A DNA stretch of 64,000 bases from Flaccisagitta enflata (taxonomy: Eukaryota > Chaetognatha > Sagittoidea > Aphragmophora). The translations under genes were made by a program, and so were the position numbers. Each line of letters begins with the position of its first letter. Positions within the stretch are counted from its first letter, which is position 1. Below are positions 12,284-22,754 of this stretch, in pieces. Under the pieces are notes generated by a model. The model saw only the letters and a program-made list of their open reading frames with translations. It made no database searches and had not been told where the DNA came from. Where the stretch lies: the NCBI GenBank assembly GCA_965153355.1, contig OZ231128.1, positions 48,422,001 to 48,486,000 of the forward strand, given 5' to 3'.

Positions 12284-12447
12284 TATTCCATGCCTTTCCA
12301 TTTTCGCAGCCAATGCAAATTCATGAAATATGAGTCGTCCAAGGCCAGAGCGCGCAGCGACTGGGGACTTGAGAAGGACCGCGGCCCACAGACGGCTGTG
12401 ACAGAGAGTCAGTGAGAGAAACGGAAAAACTGATCTTTGTATTGGGA

Positions 12448-13066
12448 ATAGTCGCAAAAGCGTTAGATGGCCAGCGGTACCCGTTGCCCCTGTGTTTGCG
12501 TATGGGAGTGTGATGGTGAGAGGGGCAGCGGCCCCAAAGGGGCCAATGACCTATGCTCAGTAAGTTTTGAAGCTTGAGGCTCAAATTTGAGCTTTGCTGC
12601 AAGGATTTGAGCCTTGAAGCTGGGATTTGAGCCTCAAAGCTAGGATTTGATTCGCAAGGTTGGGATTTGAGCCTCAAGGTTGAAATTTGAGCCTTGAGGC
12701 TGGGATGTGAGCCTCAAGGCTGGAATTTGAGTCTCGAGACTGGGATTAGAGCCTCAAGGCTGGGATTTGAGCCTGGAAGCTCAAATTCCAGCCTCAAAGC
12801 CTAAAATTTGAGGATCAAGGCTGGTATTTGAGCCTCAAGACTAAATTTTGGGCTTCGAGGTTGGAATTTGAGCTTGGAGGCTGGAATTTGAGCTTGGAGG
12901 CTGGATTTTGAGCTTTGAGGGCTATATTTGAGCTTCGAGGCTAGATTTTGGGCTTCAAGGCTGGATATGAGGCTTGAGGGGGTGGACGGAGAAGAAGGAA
13001 AATTTTCCCCTATGTGTGAAAGTATAGGTCATCAGCCCCTTCGGACCGCTGCCCAAAAAGGGAAAT
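12448..13066 (+). mobile_element. Family A copy 5
   Basis: Long left arm AGTCGCAAAAGCGTTAGATG with the TTGCCCCT/AGAGGGGCAG stem variant. The minisatellite core (12560-12980) has about 20 units of the GAGCCTCAAGGCTGGGATTT type. The right short arm stops at CTGCCCAAAAAGGG. Some units are inverted relative to the rest. Confidence 0.88.
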
Positions 13067-13074
13067 CAAAAATG

Positions 13075-13167
13075 TGATGGATGGACGGACCGACCTACCA
13101 ACCAACTGGCTGACCTAAAGACCAACACGGCAAGGTGTAGAGTCGCGTGTCCGCGACTAAAAACCGA
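13075..13167 (+). mobile_element. Family B 3' fragment
   Basis: GGACGGACCGACC core and GTAG then hairpin AGTCGCG-TGTC-CGCGACTAAAAA. The 5' half is absent; it abuts family A copy 5. Confidence 0.75.
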
Positions 13168-13189
13168 ATGATTTAATAATCGCCACTGT

Positions 13190-13520
13190 ATGGCCTAACG
13201 GTAGTTACTCGGAAAAAATGCCTCGGCATAGTGGCCCATACTGGGTGGTAGTATGGACCCTCCCCTTCACTTCCATACCAAGATCCAAATGTTCTACTTG
13301 GAAATTAGGCCAAAATGGCCTAATATGCCCATTTCTCAGGTCATTTTGGCTCTACCATGGGATTCGCGGCAATTTTTTTTTTTGTATGACTATTTTTTTC
13401 TCTGAAACTGATGCCAAGGGGTATCTTATCACCCATGGATACCTGCCTGGCTAAGGCAAAAAGAAAATCCGGTCAAATTGACCTAATGTGGCCTGATTTA
13501 AGGCCAAAAATCCTTTTTAA
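13190..13520 (+). repeat. Interspersed repeat E, intact reference copy
   Basis: Its sequence is found again in two pieces flanking the 5.4-kb element: 25684-25826 matches the first half and 20065-20284 the second half, both inverted relative to this copy. The uninterrupted junction GGCCTAATATGCCC near 13315-13330 serves as the empty target site. It contains repeated GGCCAAAATGGCCTAA-type palindromic motifs. Outer boundaries are approximate. Non-coding. Confidence 0.8.
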
Positions 13521-13829
13521 AGAATGAAAAGATTTAAGAATATGTAATTATGCTTCTCTTCTCTGGAATTGTTACGTCATTTTACATTTTTTCTCTATGG
13601 TTATACCTCTGTATTGAGCAGTCTAAATATCAGGCCAAAATGACCTAATATGGCCAAAAAACCTGTTTTTCATGCTTAAAAACCATGTTTGCAGGCATGA
13701 AGAATTTGATAACGAAGTATCAATTCTATAAGCCCTGTGGTGTGCTTACTGAACAATTGCATATTTGGCTTTCCCAACCAATAACCTGGTCTAGATAAGC
13801 TGATGTGGTCAGATTTCAGATAATCTTTA

Positions 13830-14100
13830 GCTGCTGGCTAAGCGACTCTATAAGAGGCTGTGTACGTGGGAAGGAAGGTGGCCTGGAACCTTGGGATGAG
13901 GCAAAATCGACTGATAAGTTTACTTCTGAGCACTGCTGCTCCTGCCAATCCACAAATCAGCCTTATCCTGGCCAAAACTGCCCCTGCCCACCAACATTAC
14001 TGCCCCCGCCCACCAACATTACTGCCCCTGCCCACCAACATTACTGCCCCTGCCCACCCATAAGCGACTACTTATTGGCTGTGTTCACGGCCTTGTTTTG
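13830..14100 (+). mobile_element. Family B-like copy with a 23-bp minisatellite core
   Basis: A degraded AGCGACTCTATAAGAGGC end is followed by three to four units of about 22-23 bp (CCCCTGCCCACCAACATTAC, 13978-14065). It closes with CCCACCCATAAGCGACT and GTTCACGGCCTTGTT. The core is an amplified piece of the family's own TGCCCACC segment, not the usual tetranucleotide. Confidence 0.6.
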
Positions 14101-14207
14101 TCTTCTCCAGCCCTTTTCTGGTGTAAATGAAATTGAAGAGACAATTTAAAAATTCTTCACTTAAGACATAATAATGTCCTTAACACATATTTTGTCCCTT
14201 TCGGCCG

Positions 14208-14277
14208 GGGGGGGGGTGCGAAAGAAGCGGAGGCGCAAGAAGGGTGAATGTGAGTAAAATTGAGTAGGGAGGCGAGG
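14208..14277. repeat. 67-bp direct repeat, copy 1
   Basis: GGTGCGAAAGAAGCGGAGGC and the following bases to GTAGGGAGGCGAG recur almost unchanged at 16743-16809, in the same orientation 2.5 kb away. The flanks differ. Confidence 0.85.
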
Positions 14278-14590
14278 GAGGCGAGGCGAGTGGGCAGGCG
14301 AAAGGACAAAACAAGGGAAGCTGTAATCCCTTCCGGCTGTAAGGGACAAAATCTTGCATACCCTCACACTTCCAAGCGCAAGCCCATCCTCACCATGGCG
14401 AAGCGTTCCTTGGTCTAGGAAGGGTTACTTGGGGCGCTTGGGCACGCCTGCTTTGTCTTGAAGGAAGAATGAGTCTGTTGGACATTGATGAAGTTGTATT
14501 GCATCTAGGAGAGGGAATAGGCTCGAAGTAGTTACGGTGTTGATGGTTGATAAACGGTGTTGATTATTGAAGACTAAGCGGACAGCTATA

Positions 14591-14850
14591 CTACCCTATA
14601 CAGGGGCCCCAGTGATACCTCATACAATGTAAGGAGAAGGAGAGAATATGGTTAACGATGCATCGGCGTATACGAATGACAATAAGGTTAATGATCACTG
14701 GGACTGATATTATGACAGTTAATGAGCCAACAATAATTGAAGCTATGACTACTTCACGGTAATATTCATCAGATTCTTCCATGGCATTGATAGAGTCCAG
14801 CCATGCTACTTTTACAGTTCTTCATCCCTTACATACTTCCCCTCGTCGGC
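14591..14850 (-). CDS. Candidate membrane-segment fragment
   Basis: The frame on the minus strand has a Met near 14782. An acidic N-terminal stretch (EESDEYYRE) is followed by about 26 mostly hydrophobic residues (VVIASIIVGSLTVIISVPVI and on) and then a basic cluster (RIRRC). That is the pattern of a single membrane helix with a positive inside flank. The frame is open about 20 codons upstream of that Met. An AG-GTATCA donor-like site lies near 14619. It could be a first exon of a membrane protein or chance; the family is not recognised. Confidence 0.2.
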
Positions 14851-15249
14851 TACATACGTCCTCGGATGTAAAATTACGACGAAACAAATCACAAATGACA
14901 AAACGGGTAAAAACAGACAAGCCGAGAGGAGAAGTGGACAAAATGCAATTCCATAATTCAATTTTGTCATTATATGCAGTCCAAAGCATTGAGACGCAAA
15001 ACAGCTTACAACCACGTATCCAAGTTGACGAGAAGTAAAGGATTATCAGTATCTTGGGTATGTAGAAGTGGTGTAGCGAATGGTGGTCTTCATAGCAAGT
15101 GATAGTGAGCGTTATGATGATGACGGATATTTGAGATGATGGCTATTTCTTCGAGATGACGGAGATCTGCATGGTTTCTTGTCCTCTCAGAATCGGAAGA
15201 AGGCTGAGAAGATGAAGATGTAAAAGTTCTGCAAAACCGTTGGCGACGG

Positions 15250-15523
15250 TAATAGCAGCTGAAGATGGCGCTTTGGCAGGTGCGCAAGGGGATAATTGCA
15301 CGTTCATTTCAGCAGAATGACGGCGTACTGTCCATCTGTTGGCGACAGATGAAACAAAGTGACGTGGACGGTGTGCAGATGTTGCTTATCCGTTGGCGAC
15401 AGATAAACAAAGTGACGAAGACATCCCGGAACATATTGACGGCTATGGGCGACTTGATCGCCCATCGGGGAAGGATGGAGATGGAGGTGGAATACACGGC
15501 AAACGTGGTCGTCTTCATCATCG

Positions 15524-15555
<32 letters not shown>

Positions 15556-15600
15556 GTCGTCGTCGCGACATGGAGAGGATCGATGAGGTAGTAGTAGACC
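15250..15600. repeat. GTTGGCGACAGAT duplication and (GTC)n tract
   Basis: A roughly 53-bp unit containing GTTGGCGACAGATRAACAAA occurs at about 15338 and 15391, with a third partial near 15238. A (CGT)n trinucleotide run follows at 15515-15567. The poly-Asp frame on the minus strand is the trinucleotide. Confidence 0.75.
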
Positions 15601-15944
15601 TTTAAAAATGTCTATGTTTTCCCTGTATAAGGGAATTGCGCAGAACCAGCGTTGTATTAAATAAACGTGCAGGAACAACGCTTTTTGGCGTATTGGGCGA
15701 TGAATCACGGGATGGAATCGCCGTACGTAGGATTGTTGAATAAACGGGGAGGATCAGGAAACGCATTTTGCCGAAGGGAATCGCGCGGTAAGGACGGACG
15801 GGTCAGGCCGAGAGGGAAAGGGATTGCGCGGGACCGGCATCGCATTCATATTTAAGGGGTTGTAGATGTAGGATCGTGAGAATGAGCCGTAATGAGCGCC
15901 ATTTAAAGATGAAGCGGCGAAGTCCAACGAGATCGTTAACGAAG

Positions 15945-16020
15945 AGCCGCGGATTTCAATCGGTTTTAGCGCGAGCAGGCGAAGAGTCGCAAATTTCAAT
16001 TGGCTTTAGCGCAAGCAGGC

Positions 16021-16091
<71 letters not shown>
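15945..16091. repeat. Short tandem duplication followed by (GA)n
   Basis: Two near-identical units (ATTTCAATCGGTTTTAGCGC and a relative) precede a 70-base GA tract at 16021-16089. Confidence 0.85.
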
Positions 16092-16093
<2 letters not shown>

Positions 16094-16355
16094 CTTCGTG
16101 TGTCTGGAAAGCAAGATATTCTCAAAACTTTTCAACATTAGTGATACATTCAAAGAACCTTCGGACGAGATGTTGATGGCCATTTCCGTTTTCAACGTAG
16201 TGACAACAGGAGTGGCGTTGGAGTGGGGTGGTCACGTTCAGCAACAACCCAAGCCAAGGTTTGAGAATCTTCAGCGTCATCGATCCGCGAATGATGCACT
16301 TGCTGGGAGAATGAGACAAATCCTTCTGACAGAGGAAGAAACTAATTTGTCGTGA
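16092..16355 (+). other. Non-repetitive open stretch, no function recognised
   Basis: An 88-codon non-repetitive open frame follows the GA tract and ends in a TGA near 16355. The minus strand is also partly open. There is no motif, clear start or splice signal, so I do not call a gene. Confidence 0.2.
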
Positions 16356-16742
16356 AGCAGAGGTAAAACAATTTTAAAATGAACGAGTCCCACTATTTTT
16401 AAGCCTTTTTCCGAATTTGATGGTATTGTAGATAATGGCGTCATGGCAAATGAAAATAAACAGTATTTCATATAAGCTTGTCTGGCCATGACAAGTAAAA
16501 CAAAATTTTGAAGTGAAATTTTCCGTCATTCAGGTCAGTTATTCAAGTCGGTCATTCAAGTCAAGTCGGGATCCCCTCCACGCACGCACACATTTGGATT
16601 ATTCACGACTTTAACTTCCATTTGACCAATATCAATTATCCATCGTTACGAAAAAGTCAGCACTTCGGATAACATATTTTCTTTTTATTTGTTCTCAGGA
16701 GTTACGAGGTCGGGGTTGTTTTTTTTCATGAGACGAAAGAAG
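16356..16742. other. No feature recognised
   Basis: Unique AT-rich sequence between an open stretch and the second 67-bp direct repeat. Confidence 0.4.
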
Positions 16743-16809
16743 GGGGGGGGTGCGAAAGAAGCGGAGGCGCAAGAAGGGTGAATGTGAGTAAAATTGAGTA
16801 GGGAGGCGA
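16743..16809. repeat. 67-bp direct repeat, copy 2
   Basis: Matches 14208-14277 in the same orientation. With the Gag-like pseudogene beginning about 220 bp further on, the pair might be retroelement debris, but it lacks TG...CA ends and is far too short for an LTR. Confidence 0.8.
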
Positions 16810-17028
16810 GAAAAAAAGTTAGGGAAATCAAGAGTCGACGTCAATGAGCGAGGTAACGAGGAGTAAAAGGCAAAGATTGGGAAAATCGCGATCTACTAAA
16901 ACCATTGGATATTTATAAAATGTACAATTTGTTGGAAACGCGTCGGTGAAGGAGAGTTGGAAGAAATGACAACTTCCCCAGAGACGACTTCCCCAAATAC
17001 CATACCAGAGCGACGACGAATGAATATT

Positions 17029-18045
17029 TTAACATTCATCCTCTGATGAACTTTCAGAGCTGTGACGATCATGTTTGCTTTTGCAATTTTTATCACAACG
17101 ATTTTTGTTTTCGTAGCGATGAGAACGATCACTGTCGCGATGTGAATGACGAGATTGGTCGTACCTGCGAGAATGGTCGTCGTAGTCGCGGGAACGGTTG
17201 TTGTAGTCGCGGGAACGGCCATCGTAATCGCGGGAACGGCCATCGTAATCGCGGGAACGGCCATCGTAATCGCGGGAACGGCCATCGTAATCGCGGGAAC
17301 GGCCATCGTAATCGCGGGAACAGCCATCGTAATCGCGTGAACGGCCATCGTAATCGCGGGAACGGCCATCGTAATCGCGAGAACGGCCATTGTAATCGCG
17401 GGGGCGGCCATCGTAACTGTCGCGAGACTGGCGTCTGTCGGGGCGTCCATCGCTGTCACATGATCGGCGTTCATGATCGCTTGGTTGGCGACCAGTATGA
17501 TCATCGTCATCGTCGCTATCAGAAGATGAGTGACGACTTAGGTGCTGGAGCTCAGACTGGATTTCATCCATCTGGAGCCGACATGCTTTGAATGATGTTT
17601 CTAAGGCGTCGAGGCCATCATGGAAAACAGCCGCCGCTGATGCACTGGCAGTGTCAGCAGGCGATTGGGCAACCACCGATTTATGATCGGCGAGGGACGT
17701 TTGGAGGCGAAGCGCAATCTTTTTGGCGTTGTCGATGGACATTGCATCCTCGTCGCAACCAAGGTCGATTTCCTGACGGTAGTTCTGCGGCAAAGCTCCT
17801 CTGAACCGAAAGAAGAATTCGTCCTCCCAGTTGTCCGGTTTTTCGTGGATCATGACCGCATTTTTGACTCTTGTTGCAAGAGCGTGAAAGCTTTCTTTTC
17901 CATCCCATTAGATGGAATCCTTGTTGATTCGCCAGTTGTATTTCTCATGCGGATGGATGAGCAAGCTTTGCAACTCAACTTTGAGTTCGTTCCAATCATC
18001 TTTTGTGCAGCTTTTAAGGACATCACGAGCTGCAGCCTTGTTATC
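17029..18045 (-). pseudogene. Gag-like retroelement protein, interrupted by a stop
   Basis: A continuous minus-strand frame runs from about 18040 to a stop at 17029, broken by one TAA at 17908-17910. The first part resembles a retroelement capsid: WNELKVELQSLL, WRINKDSI, then after the stop WDGKESFHALATRVKNAV, FFFRFRGALPQNYR and IDLGCDEDAM-x12-ALRLQ. The C-terminal half is hydrophilic. It has a heptapeptide repeat (SRDYDGR) at about 17190-17410 and a final His/Arg/Lys-rich tail. No CCHC zinc knuckle is visible. There is no protease, RT or integrase downstream. The upstream end is cut by family B sequence. Gag assignment is inference from the capsid-like block; the clade (Ty3-like or other) is not decided. 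Confidence 0.6.
17190..17410 (-). repeat. 21-bp coding minisatellite within the Gag-like frame
   Basis: About ten units of 21 bp, plus-strand GGCCATCGTAATCGCGGGAA, each encoding one SRDYDGR heptad. The length is a multiple of three, so expansion keeps the frame. Base composition is more GC-rich than the surroundings. Confidence 0.9.
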
Positions 18046-18079
18046 TTAGAAATGGGTAATAAAAACTTTCCTACAGACC

Positions 18080-18354
18080 AACCAACTGATACCATATAGT
18101 CATGTGCTGATGACCAAACACATGGTGATAGAGTCACTAGTACATACTCAAACAAGGCCGGATACACGGCTACCCTAGTCGCGCGTGGGTGGGCAGGAGC
18201 AGTGCTATGGAAGGTCACCAGGGCATCTGGGCAGGAGCCGTATGCTCAAAAAGCTCAAAAATGCCAAAAAAGTAAAAAGCGGACCAACCAACAAGCCGAC
18301 CAACCAACCAACCAACATAGCAGGGTGTAGAGTCGTGTAGCACGCGACTAAAAA
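18080..18354 (+). mobile_element. Family B copy (18151-18354) next to an inverted B fragment
   Basis: A complete copy: AACAA, hairpin GCCGGATACACGGC, internal AGTCGCG, GGGTGGGCAGGAGCAG, a CAACCAAC core, then the terminal AGTCGTGTAGCACGCGACT hairpin and AAAAA. The preceding 70 bases (18080-18150) resemble the other half of a B copy in opposite orientation (GTGACTCTATC on the minus strand). Together they truncate the Gag-like frame. Confidence 0.85.
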
Positions 18355-18415
18355 GCCTTTATCAAAATTCCAGTGGCATAGTATTTCTGTAAAAGCTGCC
18401 AACGTCAGAACTTGT

Positions 18416-18600
18416 TTTTAGTTGCGTGAACGCGACTCTGTAACCCACTATGTCTGTCAGTCAGTTGGTTTGTCAGTCTGTCAGTTGGTAACGCTTAGCT
18501 TTTTTGGCTTTTAGGGCTTTTTGGGGGGAATTTGCATACGTCCGTCCTTCCGTCCTTCCGTCAGTCCGTCCTTCCATCAGTCTGTCCTTCCGTCCATCCC
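18416..18600 (+). mobile_element. Family B 5' half
   Basis: TTTTT, hairpin AGTTGCGT-GA-ACGCGACT (one G-T wobble), then GTCAGTCAGTTGG and TCCGTCCTTCC repeats. The far end is not found; it runs straight into a pyrimidine minisatellite. Confidence 0.8.
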
Positions 18601-18604
18601 CCCC

Positions 18605-19225
18605 CCGTCGGCCATCAAGACCTCAAATTTGCCCTCCCAGCCCTCAATTTAGCCTTCGAGGCCTCAAATCAGCCTTCCAAGCTTCAAACCAGCCCCCCCC
18701 CACCTCAGATTTGACCATCAGACCTCAGATCCACCCTCCAGACCTTCAATTAGCACTCCAAGCATCAAATTAGCCCTCCGTGGCTCAAATTTGCCCTCCA
18801 AACCTCAAATCTGCTCTCTAAGCCTTAATTCTGCCCTCCAGCCTTCAAATATGCCTTCAGTGGCCTAAATCAGTCATCTAAGGCCTGAAATATGCCCCCT
18901 CAGAACACAGGGTGAACTTCCATACATCCATCCATCCATCCATCTGTCCGTCCATCTGTCCCCCCAAAGGTCTTGGGCCCCAGTCCAGCCTACTGTGGGC
19001 TGAAATCTCGACTCATAGCCTAAAATCAGTCCTCACAGATCTCAAATTATCCCTCTTAGGCCTAGAGCCCCCATCCAGATCACTGATGTGACCCCCTAAC
19101 CTCTCTCCTGGTTGTATGGAAATTCTCCCCTCTCACCTCTCACCTCTCACCTCTCACCTCTCATCACCTAAATACCCCATAAAGGGCAACTGGTGCCGCT
19201 GACCATGCGGTGGATGACTTGTTTT
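18605..19225 (-). mobile_element. Degenerate family A copy with a CCTCAAAT-type core
   Basis: About 15 units of a 20-22-bp C-rich minisatellite (GCCCTCCAAACCTCAAATCT) are followed by a CATCCATCC patch and second degenerate units. A (CACCTCT)n heptamer run comes next (19132-19165). A family A right arm remnant CAACTGGTGCCGCTGACCAT ends it. Confidence 0.6.
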
Positions 19226-19377
19226 TCACTGCCCCTGCCCACCCGCACACAACTTGTTGTAATGAAGATTTGCGTCTGGATAACTTTAGTAAAACATAAA
19301 TTAAAAATGAAATACACATGTTGCATGATGAGAATGGAAGTTGGATTCTCTGCAATGATGTACGGTTACAATAACAG

Positions 19378-19387
19378 AAAAAAAAAA

Positions 19388-19474
<87 letters not shown>

Positions 19475-19478
19475 AAAT
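19378..19478. repeat. (AAC)n microsatellite
   Basis: A short A run, then about 85 bases of CAA repeats. The Gln-rich and Leu-rich frames are translations of it. Confidence 0.97.
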
Positions 19479-19487
19479 AACAACAAC

Positions 19488-19952
19488 TGTCGTAAAAGGA
19501 TTAGATGGTTAGCAGTATCTGTGCCTTGCTTATGAGGGTTGTGATTGAAGCTGAGGGAGGGGTCAGGGCAGCGGCCCTGGAGGGTTCAATGACCCATTCT
19601 TTCACACATATGGGGAATTTTCTCCTTCACCTTTTTGATTTTCCTCTAGAATTACGACCTTCAAGCTGCAATTTAAGCCTTAAAGCTGCGATTTGGGCTT
19701 GGAGGCATGAATTGGGCCACGAGGTTGCGTTTGGGCTTTGGGGCTGGGATTTGGGTCTTGAGGCTGGGATTTGGACCTGAAGGCTGGGATTTTGGCCTCA
19801 AAGCTAGGATTTGGGCCTCAAGGCTGGGATTTGGGCCTCAAGGCTGGGATTTGGGCCTCGAGGAGTTTGAGATGGGGGGGGAAAGGAGGATGAGGAGAAG
19901 GAGAAAATTTCCCATACGTGTGAAAACACCCTCAGAGCTGCTGCCCAACAAT
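19488..19952 (+). mobile_element. Family A copy 6 (diverged)
   Basis: Left arm GTCGTAAAAGGATTAGATGG, weakened GGCCCTGGAGGG hairpin and TTTCACACATATGGGGAATT. Core 19660-19865. The right arm ends CTGCTGCCCAAC and lacks its central hairpin. Confidence 0.8.
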
Positions 19953-19959
19953 AATTAAT

Positions 19960-20008
<49 letters not shown>

Positions 20009-20026
20009 ACAACAACAACAACAACG

Positions 20027-20058
<32 letters not shown>
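19960..20058. repeat. (AAC)n microsatellite
   Basis: About 100 bases of CAA repeats with GACAAC interruptions, beside repeat E. Confidence 0.95.
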
Positions 20059-20059
<1 letters not shown>

Positions 20060-20064
20060 CCAAT

Positions 20065-20284
20065 GCTTGGGAGTCATAAAACGGATTTTTGACTTAAAAA
20101 ATGCCTTGAATTAGGCCATATTAGGTTAATTTGACCGGGTTTTCCTCTGCTTTGGCCTGATATGTATCCACAGGTTGATAATTCACCCATTGCCATCAGT
20201 TTTAGAGAAAAAAATCCTGTCAAACAAAAAAAAACATGTAAATCCCATGGTAGAGCCAATATGACCTGAGAAATGGCCATATTA
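20065..20284 (-). repeat. Repeat E, second half (split copy)
   Basis: Inverted relative to 13190-13520. It ends in TATTA (20280-20284), the left target duplication of the 5.4-kb element. Shared landmarks include CCATGGTAGAGCC and GACCTGAGAAATGG. Confidence 0.8.
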
Positions 20285-21049
20285 CAGCTGGGTAAAGATG
20301 AAGTTGGTGACTTTACCAACCCCTGTTGTGAAGTTACCAACTTTGCTGACTCTAAAGTTGTCATAAAAAGTCGGTGGTACTGGAATATTGATCCATTTCT
20401 TTTCCTTATCTTCTTCCAAAAAATCTTGAACCCCTCTTGTTTTTGTCAGCAAACATGTTACTAAAGATGGAAAAATCACTGGCAAATATTTTTGGTCACC
20501 CATCTATACAAAATCAGACAATATATGGGTGGATTTCATGGTCAAAAGATTTAGACCAAATGACATTTCTTTGTTTTTCTCAAAATACGTCATCATCGAT
20601 TTTCACCATTTTTTCCTCAAAACCACCCATAATAGTGACAATGATAAAACTAAAAAAAATTAGGATACTACTCCTCTTAAACTGGCACAAAATGGCAAAA
20701 AAGGTTTTTTGTGTTAAAGTTGGTGATTTTAACAACTTCACTGATTTCACTGATGTTGCTGATTTCACCAACTTTAAAGCACTTTTTGAGCCTTGCCATT
20801 CCAATGGTTGTAAAGATGTTGATTTTAACAACTTGTTCTAGTTGTGAAGTCGCTGAATTTAGCAACTTTTCCAGGCTTTGTTTGCCATTTAGACATCAAA
20901 CTGCTAGAAACCTTTTTACATGTGGCACTGTATTTGAGAATGGAAATCTTTCTAGATGCCATTTTTTTTTCTGCCTACAACCGCCTTACCCACAATGCAA
21001 CACGGAAGACTTAAAAAGCCCCAAAACTGACTTGATTCTCTTTTTTTCT
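20285..21049 (+). repeat. Left long terminal inverted repeat of the 5.4-kb element
   Basis: Begins CAGCTGGGTAAAGATGAAGT. It pairs base for base, with scattered substitutions, with 24918-25683. Near its inner third it holds repeated AACTT/TTGTTAAAATC motifs that form further small palindromes. It ends about GATTCTCTTTTTTTC. Confidence 0.9.
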
Positions 21050-21057
21050 TTTCTTTC

Positions 21058-21220
21058 AACGAGGCCGGATACACGGCAATCCAGTCGCAGATGGTTGGGC
21101 AGGAGCAATTATGCATAAACCAATAGCAATTCAAATATATTTCGGACCAATGGATGGATGGACGGACGGACCAACCAACAGACACGGCAAGGTGTAGAGT
21201 CGCGTTTCCGCGACTAAAAA
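21058..21220 (+). mobile_element. Family B copy inside the 5.4-kb element
   Basis: AACGAG, hairpin GCCGGATACACGGC, AGTCGCAGATGG, GGGCAGGAGCA, GGACGGACGGACC core. The 3' hairpin is AGTCGCG-TTTC-CGCGACTAAAAA. Complete, about 163 bp. Confidence 0.88.
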
Positions 21221-21387
21221 TGCTATACTACACTTACGGATGGTTTTACGTGTTCTGAAACCCCTCAAACAGCAGAAACTGGTACCATCATTCCTCAAAA
21301 TGATGAGCAACAATAACCTAGAATCGTCATTATAATAGTAAGGATACCGTCATGTGAGACCCTGGCCTTCACTCATTGTTTTTTGGC

Positions 21388-21525
21388 AGCAGCCCTGAAG
21401 AGATCAATGACTTATGCTTTCACATATATGGGGAATTTTCTCCTTTTTGAGAAGCGGCCCCAAAGGGTTGATGTCCTGTAGCACACAGGGGTGAATTTCC
21501 TTACGTCCATCCGTCCGTACGTACA
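21388..21525. mobile_element. Family A remnant with two hairpin subtypes side by side
   Basis: GGCAGCAGCCCTGAAGAGAT with the CTTATGCTTTCACATATATGG form, then GCGGCCCCAAAGGGTTGATG with the CCTGTAGCACACAGG form. These are two different arm subtypes abutted without a core. Confidence 0.65.
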
Positions 21526-21577
21526 TATGTGCCCCCCCTCCCCCGAAGGTTCTCAATTCTCAAATTCCCATTGAATA

Positions 21578-22073
21578 ATAGTCGCAAAAGTGTTAGATGG
21601 TCAGCGGTACCCGTGCCCTGCTTAAGTAGGTTGTGGATGAAGTTGAGGGGGGAGCAGGGCAGCGGCCCCGAAGGGGTCGATGACCTATGCTTTCACACAT
21701 ATGGGGAATTTTCTCCTCCTCCTTCTTCTCCTCCTCCTTTGTACCCCTCCCCTCCTCCCCAGCCTCCGGGCCCATATCTCAGCCTGGAGGCTTATATCCC
21801 AGCCTCGAGGCCCAAATCTCAGTCTTGAGGCCCAAATCCCTAGAGACTGGAATCTTGGCCTTGGGGTTGGGATTGGGGCCTCAAGGGTGGGATTTGGGCC
21901 TGAAGACTGGGATTTGGGCCTCGAGGCGGGGATATAGGCCTTCAGGCTGAGATATGGGCCCGGAGGCTGGGCGAGGGGGGGGGAAGGAGAAGAAGGAGGA
22001 GGAGGAGAAAATTCCCCATATGTGTGAAAGCATAGGTCATCGACCCCTTCGGGGCCGCTGCCCAAAAAGGAAA
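21578..22073 (+). mobile_element. Family A copy 8 (best-preserved)
   Basis: Left arm AATAGTCGCAAAAGTGTTAG, CCCTGCTT/AGCAGGG stem, GGCCCCGAAGGGGTC, CCTATGC segment. Core 21765-21970, minisatellite changing orientation near 21845. Right inner arm inverted, ending CTGCCCAAAAAGG. Inner arms are near-identical inverted copies of about 65 bp. Confidence 0.9.
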
Positions 22074-22247
22074 ATGACAAAATGCAAACTTCTCATTGAA
22101 TAACATGGGAAAATGACAACTTGCAAACTTCCCATTGGATAATATGGAAAATTCACGAAAAATGAAAAAGAATGCAAAATTGCAATTGGATAACATGGAA
22201 AATTCACAAGAAATTGTAGAAAATACATAATTCCTATTGAATATCAT

Positions 22248-22535
22248 CAGGGGTGTATATAGTTGCACAACCTTTGATTTCTTTTCCCCCCCTGATTTTG
22301 TTCCCCGCAGGGCCAATCTACATATGATTTTCTTCCCCATATACCCCCTATATAATAATATATTGATTTAAATAGTGTAAAATAGTGTTGTAGTAACTAA
22401 ATATTACATTTTAGTACTGCCAAAAATGTAAAATCTTCTAAATTTTACATCTTTTCAATTTTCCACCCTTTGATTTCCTTCCCCATTTCCAAATCCTTTG
22501 ATTTTTTTCCCACCCTGCAACTATATACAGGCCTG
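22248..22535. mobile_element. hAT-type MITE, 288 bp
   Basis: Terminal inverted repeats CAGGGGTGTATATAGTTGCA and (as reverse complement) CAGGCCTGTATATAGTTGCA differ at two of 20 bases. Each side carries the same 8 bp, AATATCAT (22240-22247 and 22536-22543). CAGGG-type ends with 8-bp duplications are characteristic of the hAT superfamily. A paralogous segment near 23980 has AATATCAT once, with the flanks continuous, so it is the empty site. The interior is AT-rich with pyrimidine tracts and has no coding capacity. Confidence 0.93.
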
Positions 22536-22547
22536 AATATCATGGAA

Positions 22548-22722
22548 AATTGCCCCAAAAGCCTGAAATATGCCTTCTCAGGATGTAACAAAAATTCACC
22601 CCTGTGTCCTACAGGACATCGGCCCTTTGGAGTCTCTGCCCTGCTCTCACTCCACCTCTTCAGCTGATCACTACAAGCAGGGCATCGGGTACCGCTGACC
22701 AAGTGCAATCCTTGGATGACTT
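22548..22722 (-). mobile_element. Family A arm, ATCC-hairpin subtype
   Basis: CCTGTGTCCTACAGG, CTGCCCTGCTCTC pairing with AAGCAGGGCAT, then CTGACCAAGTGC and terminal hairpin ATCC-TT-GGAT followed by GACTTGTT. Nearly identical to 24000-24174. The associated core is 22080-22247, a CATTGAATAACATGGAAAAT-type repeat. Confidence 0.8.
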
Positions 22723-22754
22723 GTTCTCCTTCTCCTACATCCCCCCAAGACTTT

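Noticed and set aside
14208-16809. LTR pair of a retrotransposon
   Set aside because: The repeats are only 67 bp, without TG...CA ends, primer-binding site or polypurine tract, and the Gag-like frame lies outside them.
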